Source: Acidobacteria bacterium Ga0074141
Lineage (GTDB): Bacteria > Acidobacteriota > Blastocatellia > Pyrinomonadales > Pyrinomonadaceae
DNA: 64,000 nucleotides
Assembly (NCBI GenBank): GCA_001464665.1
Contig: LNDP01000019.1
Span: forward strand, 1 to 64,000
Direction of reading: 5' to 3'
Below the pieces are notes generated by a model, which ran no database searches, had not been told where the DNA came from, and saw only the letters and a program-made list of their open reading frames with translations. Below are positions 31,794-42,400 of the stretch, piece after piece; position 1 is the first letter of the stretch; the number at the start of each line of letters is the position of its first letter. A program made the translations under genes and the position numbers.

Positions 31794-32960
31794 TCACTTT
31801 TCGATCAATTTTTGAATGGCCACGGCGGCACGCTCTGAAGCTCCGCCGTGGCCAAGCTTATCTGCGGCCGCTTTGAGTTCTTCCCTTGTTTTCGTATTCG
31901 TGTCCGGATCGAGCAGCCGAAACAACTCTGCGGAGAGTTTCTCGGGCGTAAGGTCGTCCTGAATAAGCTCCGTGGCGATCCTTCGCTCGGCGATCAAATT
32001 TATCAGCCCAAAATGTTCAACCCGAATCAACGGGCGGAGAAGCCTGTAGTTCAAGGCCGTCGATTTGTACACGATGACCATCGGAACGCCGATGATACCG
32101 GTCTCCAGCGTTGCCGTGCCGCTCGTAACCGCCGCCGCGTCCGCCGCATTTAACGCATTGTAAGTCTCGCTGAAGACGGACTTGATCTCTCGCAGATTGA
32201 GGCGTTCATCCTCATCGAGCATCGCGAGTGCCGCGTCCAGTTCGCCGCGGTGTTTCTCATAAGCGAACGCGATGACGAACTGAAGGCTCGCATTTACCCT
32301 CAACATCCGAGCGGCAGTTCCGAGAAGCTCCGGCAGGATTCGAACGATCTCCTTGTGCCGGCTTCCGGGTAAAAGTGCGACGATCGGCCGCGAGGCATCA
32401 ATCCCGTGGCGCTGGCAAAAACCAGCTTTCTCTTCGGTTGCATTGACCTCGCGTGCAAGCGGATTCCCGACATATTCAACGTGATGGATCCCGCGCTCGG
32501 CGTACCAATCTTTTTCAAACGGCAATATCGTCAGGAGAAGATCGACGTTGCGGCGGATCGACCGGATACGATAGGCACGCCATGCCCAGATCTGCGGTGA
32601 GATGTAGTAAACGACCGAAATGCCCTGCTTTTTCAGCGACCTTGCGATCTTGAGATTGAACTCCGGAAAGTCAACTAGAATTGCGACATCCGGACGTTCG
32701 GACTTCGCTGCATTCAACAGATCGCGACGCGCCCGCAGAAACATCGGCAGTGCCTTCGCAACCTCGGGAAGCCCGATTATTCCAAAATCATCCGACCGAA
32801 CGACATCCCGAACACCGGCATCCCGCATTTTCGGCCCGGCCGCACCAAAGAAATCCGCGTCGGGAAAGAGGACCTTGAGTTCTCGGACGACTCGCGCCGC
32901 ATGATTGTCGCCCGAGGCCTCACCGGCGATGATCAAGAACTTTCGTGTCCCGTTTTCCAT
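31794..32960 (-). CDS. lpxB: Lipid-A-disaccharide synthase
   Basis: LpxB condenses two acylated glucosamine units to the lipid A backbone at the inner membrane. This 388-residue protein has AGEASGDNHAARVV near the N-terminus, DFPEFNLKIARSLKKQ, YYISPQIWAWRAYRIRSIR, VEYVGNPLA and LLPGSRHKEI, all typical of GT19. It is convergent with the lpxD operon, the stops directly adjacent. Confidence 0.96.
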   Translation of the reverse strand: MENGTRKFLIIAGEASGDNHAARVVRELKVLFPDADFFGAAGPKMRDAGVRDVVRSDDFGIIGLPEVAKALPMFLRARRDLLNAAKSERPDVAILVDFPEFNLKIARSLKKQGISVVYYISPQIWAWRAYRIRSIRRNVDLLLTILPFEKDWYAERGIHHVEYVGNPLAREVNATEEKAGFCQRHGIDASRPIVALLPGSRHKEIVRILPELLGTAARMLRVNASLQFVIAFAYEKHRGELDAALAMLDEDERLNLREIKSVFSETYNALNAADAAAVTSGTATLETGIIGVPMVIVYKSTALNYRLLRPLIRVEHFGLINLIAERRIATELIQDDLTPEKLSAELFRLLDPDTNTKTREELKAAADKLGHGGASERAAVAIQKLIEK

Positions 32961-33199
32961 AAAACTTTGCCCGCAGGCGGCTCTTAGATACTAATTCAAG
33001 TTGTGTCGATTTGGAATTACAACCTAAAGCAGCACTTTAAGCATCGAAAACGCGATTTACGGTATTCATATACGGGCTCGGCCGGTCCATCTGCTTGCAG
33101 AATGACCTCCCAAAGCCTAAAATGTGAAGTTTGTTTATCAGATTTCGAATTGCATTTATTTAATTGGTTAGGCCGTTCGTAGCCTATTTGGAGGAGTTA

Positions 33200-35878
33200 G
33201 TGAAACTTCGCGTCATTCTTGGCATTTTAAGCCTCTCATTCTTTGCTTTTTACTCTGTCATTTCGGGGCAGGTTGATTCTGTTATCGGCCAGTTTTCGGA
33301 TTCGGTTGCCGAATCATTCGCGGGCGGTATTAGCGGAAACGGCCGTTTTATCGTTTTCGAGTCGCGGGGTAACCTCGCGACCGTCAATCCGCGTAACGCC
33401 GACGGTAACCGCGAGATATTTCTCTACGATTACGCACAGCGGCAGATCTTTCAGATCACCGACACGAAAAGTGTCGTTTTCAATGCGAACGAACCAGCCT
33501 CCTTCAACAACGTGCGTGTCGAAATCGTGAACACCCGACCGGTCATAAGCAATGACGGCCGCTGGCTCGCGTTCAGTTCGAATGCGACCACCTCGACCCC
33601 GGCCGCCCCGAACGCGACCAATCCGGGCAGCTTTGACGGCAATAGTTTCACAACCCCGACTCCGACGCCAACCCCGACGCCTTCACCAACGCCGACTCCG
33701 ACCCCAACTCCGACCACAACTCCGACGCCGCCGTACAATCCCTTGCAGGATGATGGCAATCTCGAGATGTGGCTTTACGAGATACCAGCTTACGCTCCGG
33801 CCGATCTGCGGACCGGCGAGGAGATCCCGTTCGTTGATCTTTCAGCAGGCACGTTCACACTTGTGACCAATACCGAAGCGAGCAGGCTTCCGGTTGCAGG
33901 CACGAACACGACCGGGCCGTTTGTTGCCGACGATAACCACGATGCAAGCATCAGCGACGACGGCTCGATCATCGCTTTCGTATCGACCCGCGATCTTGTC
34001 ACGGGGCGAAACAGTTTTCCGGACGACGATAACGATGAGATCTTCACCTACGCTCGATCCGGCGGCGGCAAGGCAAACATCAGCGGTGTAAAGACGCCGG
34101 AAGGTGGAAACCCGGTATGTGTTCCGGGCAATGGCGGCACCATCTGTCAGATAACAGAAACACCGAGAGGGCCGATATTCGACCCGATATATAACAAGAA
34201 TGTGACCATCTCCGGCGATGGCTCGCGCGTTGTTTTTGCCAGCACCGGCGACAACCCGATAATCGGAATGACGGGCGGGAGCATTCCTTCGACCAGCCGC
34301 AACGAGGAGATCTTTATTTCCGATCTGGCCCCGGCTGGCGGCCCCGGAACGCTCAAGCGTCAGGTAACGACGACAACGCCGACGAACCCCGGTGACCTTG
34401 TAAATATTCTTGACCTCGGCCGGCGGATGAGCCGCGACGGGAACTTCGTTGCGTTCGATTCCTACGCAGACCTTGCGAACGAGCATAGCGGCACGAACCA
34501 AACCGCATTTGCGACCTTCCTTTATAACGTTACGACGAACAGTTTTAGGCGCGTACTGCCTCGCAGCGATGCAGATTCAGAAGCTGGCGGCGGCGACATA
34601 CAACGATACGGCGGCTTCTCGGATTACGGCGTTGACGGCGCTCCCCAAACACTTGTACTGCAAACGAGGATGAATATCACGCCCGAGGGGGTGATACCGA
34701 CCGATGAAGATGATGGGCTCAATCCGGACGAGTTCCGGCCGACGCAGATCTATCGCTATCCGATCGACGTGCCGGCAAATAACGCGATCTTTACACGCTT
34801 GACCAAATTCCCGACCTCGTTTACGTTCCTTGCGTCGACACAGCCGATACCGAGTGATACCTCCGATCGGATCACGTTCAACCTTGCACTTACTGAACTC
34901 GGAACCGGGAATCCGGACGGAAACTCCGAGGTTTACTATCTCTATCTCCCGCCGGTCGTAAATACGACGGTTGCTTCGTTCAATTTCTCGACCGGTGCTT
35001 CGCGTATTCCGGTTACGCCGACACCGATCCCGAGCCCCAGCCCGACGGCAACACCGTCACCTACCCCGACGCCAACGCCGACGCCGACACCGACACCAAC
35101 CCCGACGCCGAGTCCGAGCCCGAGCCCGACAGGAAGCCCGACGCCAACCCCGACACCGACACCGGTGACGCCCTCGGCTCTGCTTGGGATCGCGCCAGGA
35201 ATGCTCGCATATTTGGATTACAACGCCGCGATCGATCAGCCGGTGGTGGCTCGAACTGCGGTCGGTTCCCTGCTAAGGAGCCCCCAGCTACCGATGGAAC
35301 TCAGCGGTGTAACCGTTACGATCGGCGGAGCCTCGGTCGGTCTGAAATCAGTAAGCCAGCGACAGATACTGTTCGTCGTGCCTCGTGGGCTAGGCTCCGC
35401 AGCTACGGGTTCCGAGTATCCGCTTGTGGTCAACAATAATGGCGTTCTTTTCCGCGGTAAGGTGACGATCGTCCCGTCGCGTCCCGATGTCTTCGCTTTT
35501 AACAACATTGGCCCCGGCGGGCGGGCGGACGTCAGGAACATCACCAACCGCGTTCATACATTTGAACCGTTTGGCATCCGCACCGTTCTGCTACGCGGCG
35601 GTGTACTGGTTCCTTCCCGCTTCCGTGTTCGAGTAACAGGTATGTTCGGGGTTGGCCAGCCGGCGATCAACCTTCGCATAGGTAGCTTCGTTGTCGTCGG
35701 GGGAAATATAATCACCGGCGCAATACCTGATGAGCCCGGTGTACAGGTGGTCGAGTTCGCTGTACCGGTCGGGCTTGCCGGAACCGGAGATCAGCCTTTC
35801 ACTATTGAATCTGATGTCGGAGGGAATATATTTTCCTCCCGGCTTGCGGATACGGCTCCACGGATCAGCTTCTACTGA
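33200..35878 (+). CDS. Secreted propeller protein with Thr-Pro repeat linkers
   Basis: This protein has about 892 residues. The start is GTG at 33200, with GGAGG 6 bases upstream. A signal peptide is followed by TolB/PD40-like repeats ([47 protein letters not shown]). Two Thr-Pro tracts (about 155-180 and 610-650, [10 protein letters not shown] type) act as flexible linkers. The C-terminal about 235 residues ([20 protein letters not shown], then [10 protein letters not shown]) resemble the TIGR03437-like domain found at the ends of many Acidobacteria secreted proteins. Probably cell-surface or secreted; function unknown. Confidence 0.88.
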   Translation: MKLRVILGILSLSFFAFYSVISGQVDSVIGQFSDSVAESFAGGISGNGRFIVFESRGNLATVNPRNADGNREIFLYDYAQRQIFQITDTKSVVFNANEPASFNNVRVEIVNTRPVISNDGRWLAFSSNATTSTPAAPNATNPGSFDGNSFTTPTPTPTPTPSPTPTPTPTPTTTPTPPYNPLQDDGNLEMWLYEIPAYAPADLRTGEEIPFVDLSAGTFTLVTNTEASRLPVAGTNTTGPFVADDNHDASISDDGSIIAFVSTRDLVTGRNSFPDDDNDEIFTYARSGGGKANISGVKTPEGGNPVCVPGNGGTICQITETPRGPIFDPIYNKNVTISGDGSRVVFASTGDNPIIGMTGGSIPSTSRNEEIFISDLAPAGGPGTLKRQVTTTTPTNPGDLVNILDLGRRMSRDGNFVAFDSYADLANEHSGTNQTAFATFLYNVTTNSFRRVLPRSDADSEAGGGDIQRYGGFSDYGVDGAPQTLVLQTRMNITPEGVIPTDEDDGLNPDEFRPTQIYRYPIDVPANNAIFTRLTKFPTSFTFLASTQPIPSDTSDRITFNLALTELGTGNPDGNSEVYYLYLPPVVNTTVASFNFSTGASRIPVTPTPIPSPSPTATPSPTPTPTPTPTPTPTPTPSPSPSPTGSPTPTPTPTPVTPSALLGIAPGMLAYLDYNAAIDQPVVARTAVGSLLRSPQLPMELSGVTVTIGGASVGLKSVSQRQILFVVPRGLGSAATGSEYPLVVNNNGVLFRGKVTIVPSRPDVFAFNNIGPGGRADVRNITNRVHTFEPFGIRTVLLRGGVLVPSRFRVRVTGMFGVGQPAINLRIGSFVVVGGNIITGAIPDEPGVQVVEFAVPVGLAGTGDQPFTIESDVGGNIFSSRLADTAPRISFY

Positions 35879-35900
35879 TCATCAGGCTCTTGTCTATAAA

Positions 35901-35939
35901 AGAAGGCGGACCGCACGCGGGTTCGCCTTTCTTGTTTTC
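35901..35939 (+). terminator. Intrinsic terminator of the propeller gene
   Basis: AAGGCGGACC pairs with GGTTCGCCTT (one G-U) around a short loop, followed by TCTTGTTTTCT, 23 bases after the stop. Confidence 0.8.
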
Positions 35940-36130
35940 TCTGGGACCGACCCGAACTAAGCCCAATAAAACCCCGTTATCATGCGATAATTTTTTGTAA
36001 TGTTTGCCATTCGCGGCCCTTTATATTAACCTTTTCTTTTGCGAATGTTCGTTCACTAACCTCACAGATCATTCGCCTCGCGGCCCGTGCCGCCCAAACT
36101 TCACACCAATATAGGAGCATTTTTTAATAC

Positions 36131-37123
36131 ATGGCAGGAAAAGACGTAGCAACAATGAAGATCGCAGGAAAGGTTTGGAAGAATGGTGAGCTCATCGATT
36201 GGGACGACGCCCGCATCCATGTGATGTCCCATGTGGTCAATTACGGTTCGAGCGTGTTCGAGGGCATTCGCTGTTACAACACCACCAAGGGCTCGGCGGT
36301 GTTTCGTCTTACGGAGCACATGCAACGTCTGCTCAACTCGGCAAAGATCTATCGTATGGAACAGAAGTTCGGCCGCCAAGAACTTTGCGACGCGACGACC
36401 GAGCTCATCCGGACCAGCGGACTCGAAGAATGCTACATCCGTCCTGTCATAATCCGGGGCCTTGATGAGGAAAAGCCGGCATTTGGCGTAAACCCCTTCC
36501 CGAATCCTGTCGACGCCTATATTGCGGCTTGGGAGTGGGGCAAGTATCTCGGTGAAGAGGCTCTTGAGAACGGCATTGATGTCTGTGTCTCGAGCTGGAC
36601 CCGCATCACCTCTAACTCGATGCCCTCTATGGCAAAGGCCGGTGCGAATTACATGAATTCGCAGCTTATCAAGATGGAGGCCCTGCTTGGCGGCTTCGCT
36701 GAAGGGATCGCCCTTGATGACCGCGGTTATGTCTCCGAAGGTTCCGGCGAGAATCTATTCATCGTTAACGGTGGCAAGCTGATCACCCCTCCGCTCGGTG
36801 CTTCGATCCTTCCGGGCATCACCCGAGATTCTGTCATCCATATCGCCCGCGAGCTCGGTATCGAGGTTATTGAGACGACGATCCAGCGTGCGGCACTTTA
36901 CCTCGCAGATGAGCTTTTCTTTACGGGAACCGCCGCCGAGATCACGCCGATCCGTTCGGTCGATCGCATCACCGTCGGCTCCGGCAAACGCGGCGATATC
37001 ACGGCTAGGCTCCAGGAAGAGTTTTTCAAGGTGATCATGGCCGAACGCCCGGCTCCTAATGATGCCGAGTGGCTCACATTCGTTCACGACACCGGTGAAA
37101 AAAAAACAGCATCGGCTAACTGA
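36131..37123 (+). CDS. ilvE: Branched-chain amino acid aminotransferase
   Basis: IlvE performs the last step of valine, leucine and isoleucine synthesis with PLP. This 330-residue class IV aminotransferase has [13 protein letters not shown] near residue 37, [19 protein letters not shown] near 160 (the PLP lysine region), [10 protein letters not shown] and [18 protein letters not shown] stands upstream of the start. A strong terminator follows. Confidence 0.95.
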   Translation: MAGKDVATMKIAGKVWKNGELIDWDDARIHVMSHVVNYGSSVFEGIRCYNTTKGSAVFRLTEHMQRLLNSAKIYRMEQKFGRQELCDATTELIRTSGLEECYIRPVIIRGLDEEKPAFGVNPFPNPVDAYIAAWEWGKYLGEEALENGIDVCVSSWTRITSNSMPSMAKAGANYMNSQLIKMEALLGGFAEGIALDDRGYVSEGSGENLFIVNGGKLITPPLGASILPGITRDSVIHIARELGIEVIETTIQRAALYLADELFFTGTAAEITPIRSVDRITVGSGKRGDITARLQEEFFKVIMAERPAPNDAEWLTFVHDTGEKKTASAN

Positions 37124-37141
37124 TCTCCAGTAACACGTTTT

Positions 37142-37189
37142 CAGCCCCGCCCCGGAGTGTGCGAAACTCTCCGAAGCGGGGCTTTTCTT
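37142..37189 (+). terminator. Intrinsic terminator of ilvE
   Basis: AGCCCCGC pairs with GCGGGGCT, with an inner CGGAG/CTCCG stem, followed by TTTCTT. Because it covers the possible upstream start at 37157, the next gene is taken to start at 37190. Confidence 0.85.
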
Positions 37190-38710
37190 ATGCCTGAAAA
37201 TACAAATCTGCCAAGTGTTCGGCCCGTTTTGCTCGAGATGGTGGTGTTTCTCAGCGGAGCTCTGGTGATGACGTACGAGATAGTCGGTGCCCGCATCGTC
37301 GCTCCCTATCTCGGTTCATCGACCTACATCTGGACGAGCCTGATCGGCGTCATTCTTGGGGCATTGAGCTTAGGATATTGGCTCGGCGGGCGGATGGCTG
37401 ACAAGCGTCCGCAGCTCGGGGTTCTCTCGGCCGCCGTCTTTGCCGCGGGCGGGCTTGTTTCGCTGACGATTTTGGTCAAAAGCGTTTTCCTCGCCTCTAT
37501 CGCCCAGTCGCCGCTCCCGCTTGAGCTTCTCGCCGTCATCACCTCGCTCACGCTTTTCGCACCGGCGAGCGTCGCACTCGGCTTTGTCATTCCTTACGCG
37601 ACAAAGCTCCGTCTCGGCTCGCTCGACGACACGGGCCGGACCGTCGGACGGCTGTACGCTCTTTCAACACTCGGCAGTATCCTGGGCACATTCGCGGCCG
37701 GTTTTTTTCTTATTCCGTTCGTTGGTTCGACGCGGACTCTTTATCTCGTTGCCGGTGCCCTTTTCGCCCTCGCGTTCCTGATCTCGCCGGTGATCGCCGA
37801 GCGAAAGAACATCGGCGCTATCGTTTTGTTCGTGGTCGCCATCGGCGGGTCGGAACTTGAAGCCGCCTATCTTCGCTCGCAGGGCGTCGCCGAGATCGAC
37901 AGCGAATACAACCGGATCCGCGTCTTTGAAACGACCGACAGCCGCACCGAAATGCCGATGACCGCGATGGTCATCGATCCCTTTGCGATCCAGTCGGCCA
38001 AGTTTCTCGAAAGCGACGAGCTTGTCCTTGAATATACGAAGTTCTTTCGGCTCGTCCGTCACTACCGGCCCGGCCACCAAACGGCTCTTATGATCGGCGG
38101 TGCGGGATATTCCTTTCCGCAGGAGCTGCTTCGCGAATTTCCGGAAGCCGCCGTTGACGTGGTCGAGATCGATCCGGCAATGACCGAGGCCGCCGAAACG
38201 CATTTCGGCTTGAAGCCCGATCCGCGGCTTCGCATCTTTCATGAGGACGGCCGCATTTTCATCAACCGTGCCGCGGCGAAAAGTTATGACGCGGTCTTCA
38301 TCGATGCCTTCGGAACTCTGTTCTCAGTTCCGTTTCATCTGACGACCATCGAAGCCGTTCGCGAGATCGAACGAGTGCTCGCTGACGACGGCGCGGTGAT
38401 CGTAAATATCGGATCGGCTCTCGCAGGACCGGCAGATGGCTTCCTTGCCTCAACCCTCGCGACATATCGCTCGGTGTTTCCGTTTGTTGACATATTTAAA
38501 GTTGATGGAGGGTTGGCGGAGGGCAAGGTGCAGAACTTCATTCTCGTCGCCCGCAAGGCCGAGCCGGCGTTCCCCGCCGAGCCGCATCCACAGGTCACGC
38601 CGCTGCGTGCAAACAAGATCGATCCAGCCCGCGTCCGCGCGGGCCAGGTGCTTACGGATGAACTCGCTCCTGTCGAGCTATTCGCCTCGCGTGCGGCACG
38701 CTACCGCTAA
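37190..38710 (+). CDS. Membrane-bound spermidine-synthase-like protein
   Basis: This protein has about 506 residues. The N-terminal half has six or seven membrane helices (FLSGALVMTYEIVGARIVAP, SLIGVILGALSLGYWLGG, ILGTFAAGFFLIPFVG). The C-terminal half (about 275-470) is a Rossmann-type spermidine-synthase domain with ALMIGGAGYSFPQELL, VDVVEIDPAMTEAA, FHEDGRIFI and YDAVFIDAFG. Such fusions are common in Acidobacteria; activity as a polyamine synthase is not proven for them. It is convergent with lptD, overlapping it by 4 bases. Confidence 0.88.
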   Translation: MPENTNLPSVRPVLLEMVVFLSGALVMTYEIVGARIVAPYLGSSTYIWTSLIGVILGALSLGYWLGGRMADKRPQLGVLSAAVFAAGGLVSLTILVKSVFLASIAQSPLPLELLAVITSLTLFAPASVALGFVIPYATKLRLGSLDDTGRTVGRLYALSTLGSILGTFAAGFFLIPFVGSTRTLYLVAGALFALAFLISPVIAERKNIGAIVLFVVAIGGSELEAAYLRSQGVAEIDSEYNRIRVFETTDSRTEMPMTAMVIDPFAIQSAKFLESDELVLEYTKFFRLVRHYRPGHQTALMIGGAGYSFPQELLREFPEAAVDVVEIDPAMTEAAETHFGLKPDPRLRIFHEDGRIFINRAAAKSYDAVFIDAFGTLFSVPFHLTTIEAVREIERVLADDGAVIVNIGSALAGPADGFLASTLATYRSVFPFVDIFKVDGGLAEGKVQNFILVARKAEPAFPAEPHPQVTPLRANKIDPARVRAGQVLTDELAPVELFASRAARYR

Positions 38711-41202
38711 CGAAGGCCCTGCCCGAACTGCTCCGTACCGAATGCCCCGATTCCGTTCAGCCGAAAGCTGAAGACGATCCGGTTCTCGTTTCGGGCGCCG
38801 ACGTTGAAGTTGAAATACTGTACAGCGACCCCGCAGCAGTTGCCAGAGTAGCCGAGCGTGTAAAGCGAACTGATCAGCGGGCTTAATTGCGTCGCCCGGC
38901 GGTTCTCGAAATCAAAAAAGACCGACGCTCCGCCGTAGAGCCCCTTGTTGCGGTCGCCGAGGAAAACCGATGGGCTCCATTGCGAACCTCGTCGGGTGCC
39001 CGGCTCTTTGCCCGCCTCATTAGCGTATTGCGAGAGCGAAGGGACGAGCGTGACCGCACGTGTGTAGTAGAAGGTCTGGAAGAATTTCACCAGCGGCGTG
39101 TCGTACCCGACGGTCGCCGAGACCGCGCGAAGCCCGTCACCATACGTGCCGACGTCCGCACGGGTTGCGACAAATATCGTCCGCTGCGGCCTATAGGTGA
39201 AGTCGATATTGATCGGCGAAAAACGTCGCGGAACGCCCCCGAAAGTGTAGAACGAGAGCGAAGTGATCGGGGCGATCTGATTCCGGCGGCCTGTGTCGAG
39301 AGCACCGCCGAAGGTCTTATCGAAAAAGTACTTTCCGCGGATCGTCAGGCTCGCGATCTCGTAAGGCTGCGAGCTTTCTGCGTCTCGCTCACCCGCTCCC
39401 GCGTCGCGGAGCAGACGCTGGGCATCGCCGGTCACCGCCTCGGAGTATTTGCGTGTGTAGATGCGGTTCGTCACACCAAACTCGAACTCGTTCGTATCCG
39501 TGATCGTGTCCATCGCGTCAAAGCGGATTATCCGCTTGAAATTATCGACGCCCTTTATATAGCGATAGGTCGCGAAGGGCTCGATCACATGGCGGAACTT
39601 GAATGTTCCACCTTTCCCGTAAAAGTTTCGGGCGAGTGCGACCGGCCGGATGTCGAACTCAAATTCGCCAAGCTTGCGGATAACGTCGCGGCCGACGACC
39701 CGTCGCATATCGTTGAATGAGTTTGAATAGTAGGTGACCCGCGTCGCCGCCGTCGCCGTGAAGTTGAAATATTTTGTACTGATCGGAAGCGTGATCTGCG
39801 GATAGATATCGAGCCGCTGGCCGATGGCCGGAGAGTTGACCGGATCGCTGCCTGCAGTTTGTTGGTAAAGGGCCAAGTCCTCGGCCTCTTCCCGCCGCGA
39901 AACGCCCTCAACACTTGCCTTGAACGAAAAATAAAGCGGCTTTAGGAACGAGATCTGTGAGGGCCGCTTTTCAAAATTCACGCTCGGCAGGTTTCGCGTC
40001 TTTATCTGGACGTTCGGTATCGAGATCTCCTCCGACCGGGCGAGCAGATTGAGTGTGTAGTTGTTCCAGCTTTTATTGACGAACACCTGCGAAACTTCGA
40101 TCGGCGAGATTATCTGCTGAATGCCGTCCGAGAAGACCTGCCGGAAATCGAGGTTCGAGGTCAGCCTTACGTTCGCCGCGGCCGTGAAGCCATTCGGAAA
40201 ATACTGCACGCCCTCGGCGTAGATCAGCGAACCGCCCTGATCAGGATTTTCCGCACTTTCCGCCGGGCCGAAGATGCGGTCCTTGACGGCGTAGAAACCG
40301 AAGTCGAAGTATGACCGCGAGTTCGCCCGCGTCCTTACATCGAGCCCGTAGCCGACGCCGCGTCCGGTGTAAACATCCGCCCGCAGCGTCGCATCCGCGC
40401 TTCGCCCGAGCGTTTGGTAATAGGCACCCGAGAGCCTCGCTCCCTTGTTCCGCGAGTAGCCTATGGTCGGGGTCAGGAAGCCGCTCGAGCGGTCGCGTTC
40501 TTTTATCGGGATCGAAGCGAACGGCACCGGCAGCACCGGCACATCGCTCAGCCGAAACTTCGCGTTCTTAAGCTTGATGCGATCATTCGGACGGATGCGT
40601 GCCTCGTCGGCGGTAAAGGACCACGTCGGCACGGCCTCGTCGCAGGCGGTGAACTTGCCGCGGGTCACGACGACCTCGTTCAGCGAAACGCGCTCGACGC
40701 GGTCTGCCGTGAAAAAGATCACGCTGCCGTCGTTCGTCTGATTCGTGAAGCCGGTCGATTCCTCAAAAACACCGAGCTTCGTCCGATAGTTCCAAACGCC
40801 GCGTGAGCCCGTTATCCGCTGGTCGTCGCCCTGGTCAAAGACGACGCTGCCCGTCGCCTCCATGCGGTTGTCGGCTTCGTAGATCGTGATCTTGTCGGCC
40901 TGCATCCGGTAGATTCCGTAGCGGACGTCCACGTTCCCTTCGTGCACGATCACCCGCTTGCCTTCCGCGCCCTCGACCGTCTGCCGGTTCGAATAAACGA
41001 CCACCTCGCCGTCGCCGCCCTCGGGCTCAAAGCTCGGCTTCTTTTTCGGAGCAACGACGCTCCGTTCCTCTGAAACTGGATTGATGTTCGGCGTGTCCGT
41101 GATCGGGTTCGCGACCTGCCGCTCGACCGGATTGGACTGCTGCCCAAACCCCGCCGCGGCAAGCACAAGCACCACCACACCAAAACAAAGGCGTTTCACC
41201 AT
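38707..41202 (-). CDS. lptD: LPS-assembly protein LptD (OstA)
   Basis: LptD is the outer-membrane barrel that inserts LPS. This protein has about 831 residues with signal peptide (CFGVVVLVLAAAGFGQ), an N-terminal OstA/LptA-like beta-jellyroll (about 75-200, VIVHEGNVDVRYGIYRMQAD) and a long barrel with KERDRSSGFLTPTIGYSRNK and repeated aromatic beta strands. The start at 41202 was chosen because the upstream continuation runs through simple repeat DNA. Its presence with lpxD and lpxB shows LPS is made. Confidence 0.9.
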   Translation of the reverse strand: MVKRLCFGVVVLVLAAAGFGQQSNPVERQVANPITDTPNINPVSEERSVVAPKKKPSFEPEGGDGEVVVYSNRQTVEGAEGKRVIVHEGNVDVRYGIYRMQADKITIYEADNRMEATGSVVFDQGDDQRITGSRGVWNYRTKLGVFEESTGFTNQTNDGSVIFFTADRVERVSLNEVVVTRGKFTACDEAVPTWSFTADEARIRPNDRIKLKNAKFRLSDVPVLPVPFASIPIKERDRSSGFLTPTIGYSRNKGARLSGAYYQTLGRSADATLRADVYTGRGVGYGLDVRTRANSRSYFDFGFYAVKDRIFGPAESAENPDQGGSLIYAEGVQYFPNGFTAAANVRLTSNLDFRQVFSDGIQQIISPIEVSQVFVNKSWNNYTLNLLARSEEISIPNVQIKTRNLPSVNFEKRPSQISFLKPLYFSFKASVEGVSRREEAEDLALYQQTAGSDPVNSPAIGQRLDIYPQITLPISTKYFNFTATAATRVTYYSNSFNDMRRVVGRDVIRKLGEFEFDIRPVALARNFYGKGGTFKFRHVIEPFATYRYIKGVDNFKRIIRFDAMDTITDTNEFEFGVTNRIYTRKYSEAVTGDAQRLLRDAGAGERDAESSQPYEIASLTIRGKYFFDKTFGGALDTGRRNQIAPITSLSFYTFGGVPRRFSPINIDFTYRPQRTIFVATRADVGTYGDGLRAVSATVGYDTPLVKFFQTFYYTRAVTLVPSLSQYANEAGKEPGTRRGSQWSPSVFLGDRNKGLYGGASVFFDFENRRATQLSPLISSLYTLGYSGNCCGVAVQYFNFNVGARNENRIVFSFRLNGIGAFGTEQFGQGLR

Positions 41203-41227
41203 AACCAAAAATATAGCAGTTTCGGGG

Positions 41228-41295
41228 AAAGCAAGTGAATCGTGAATCGTAAATCGTAAATAGAGAATAGTGAATGGTGAATGGTGAATCGCCGT
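41228..41295. repeat. GTGAATCGTGAATCG simple repeat
   Basis: Irregular tandem copies of a 7-10 base unit (GTGAATCG, GTAAATCG, GTGAATGG) lie upstream of lptD. A further GAATCGTGAATCG copy lies at 41374-41390. Confidence 0.7.
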
Positions 41296-41509
41296 GTCGG
41301 AGGCCCGCGCGTCAGCAAGGGCTTCAATGCAGAAGCCCGACCGTGAGGGAGGGCGTAACATCCGATGTAGAATAGTGAATCGTGAATCGTTTGGTTGCGC
41401 CCTCTTCGCCGGTCGGGCTGTGGACATTGGGATTCCAAATTCCAGATTCCAGATTCCGAATTGAATATTCCGCATTTGGGGCGTTTCATTTTTTAAGGAG
41501 ACTGCGCGT

Positions 41510-41620
41510 TTCTGAAACAGATGAAACAGTTGAAACAAGTGAAACGACTGAAACAAGTGAAACAACTGAAACAAGGTGAAACACTGAAACAAGGTGAAAC
41601 GCTGAAACAAATTGAAACGC
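41510..41620. repeat. GAAACARNTGAAAC tandem repeat array
   Basis: About twelve irregular units of 9-10 bases (TGAAACAGA, TGAAACAGT, TGAAACAAG, TGAAACGAC, TGAAACAAGG) run without break. The unit length is near one DNA turn, so the A-tracts are phased, which can give a bend. No coding role is likely. Confidence 0.75.
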
Positions 41621-41853
41621 TCTGTGTCGTCCTGAAATAGGTTGACACTCTTCCCGACGGCCGTTGCCAACGATCTTGGGCAAAAAGAAAACGAACGGAT
41701 AACCACCGGAGCCAATCGTTCCCTACGCACCACATCCGCGATCACCAATTTCTGATCCGTCCCCATCATCAACGTTTCTTTCTCGACCACCCGCCGCAAG
41801 CCCGCGGCCCGGCTGTCCTAGACACGCATGACTGTATCATGTGTGCAACGTTT

Positions 41854-42009
41854 ATGTCAACACTGCAATACTCGGGAAACTGGATGGAGGTAAATCGAGG
41901 ACAAACAGACTTACATGGTTGGGTTCGCTGGCGAAATGGTCGAGAAATTCTCGTTGGTTCGCACCTCAATGGCTACGAAGTGATCGAACCGAAAGACCGA
42001 GAGCAATAG
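41854..42009 (+). CDS. Possible small protein, 51 residues
   Basis: The reading MSTLQYSGNWMEVNRGQTDL...GYEVIEPKDREQ is open from ATG at 41854. No ribosome binding site stands upstream and no family is recognised. The composition is protein-like, and it may be the rest of a larger gene. It is kept only as a candidate. Confidence 0.25.
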   Translation: MSTLQYSGNWMEVNRGQTDLHGWVRWRNGREILVGSHLNGYEVIEPKDREQ

Positions 42010-42026
42010 ATAACTGTCGGAAAAGC

Positions 42027-42133
42027 TCAGCTTTTCCGCTCGGCGGGTTGTTTGTTCAAAAAGCGGGCGATGCCTTTTTGGCAGTCTTCGGTCATTCTGG
42101 CTTTGGCGTTGGTTTCGGAGCCGGCGGCGAGGG
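42027..42133 (-). pseudogene. C-terminal fragment of an enoyl-CoA hydratase-like gene
   Basis: Read on the minus strand the frame ends ...ETNAKARMTEDCQKGIARFL, then NKQPAERKS and stop, which looks like the C-terminus of a crotonase-family protein. The frame continues upstream only as far as the REP/RAYT element that begins near 42134. This suggests the element cut or replaced the rest of the gene. The assignment rests on a short stretch. Confidence 0.45.
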
Positions 42134-42400
42134 CGGCGGAGCCGCATTTGTAAAAGCTAACATAACGGCGTGGCAGAGCACACGCCGCTCATCAAGGGGC
42201 AAAGCCCACTCCGAACCTCTTTGGGCTCTGCCCATCGATGAGCGGTGAGTCTCCGACTCACCGGGCCGCCCACTCAACCCGCCGCGGCTCTGCCGCCGCC
42301 TAGCGCCACTTTATGAGTTTGTGATCGGTCTGGAACGGTTCGTCATCGAGCGGGTTTCTTTTCCAAAGCCGTGCGCTTGAGAAGCGATAGTCTTCCGCTC
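42134..42400. repeat. REP-like palindromic unit, copy A
   Basis: The unit contains GGCGTG/CACGCC, GCTCATC/GATGAGC, GTGAGTC/GACTCAC and GCCGCGG/CCGCCGC hairpins and then the 3' end of the RAYT gene. It is almost identical to copy B at 42853-43118. The two copies flank and overlap the transposase gene as direct repeats. Confidence 0.8.

Larger units (their letters stand above)
41203..41853. other. Gene-free region upstream of lptD
   Basis: About 650 bases hold the two simple-repeat tracts listed separately, plus a short CCAGATTCCAGATTCC run near 41441. Open frames here are by-products of repeats. The lptD promoter is probably in this region but was not identified. Confidence 0.5.

Noticed and set aside
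35020-35165. Possible CRISPR-like or tandem DNA repeat in the propeller gene
   Set aside because: The repeat codes for a Thr-Pro linker in frame, has no spacers, and is ordinary low-complexity protein sequence.
38887-39720. A 277-codon open frame on the plus strand
   Set aside because: It is antisense to lptD, has no recognisable domain, and its composition is that of a shadow frame.
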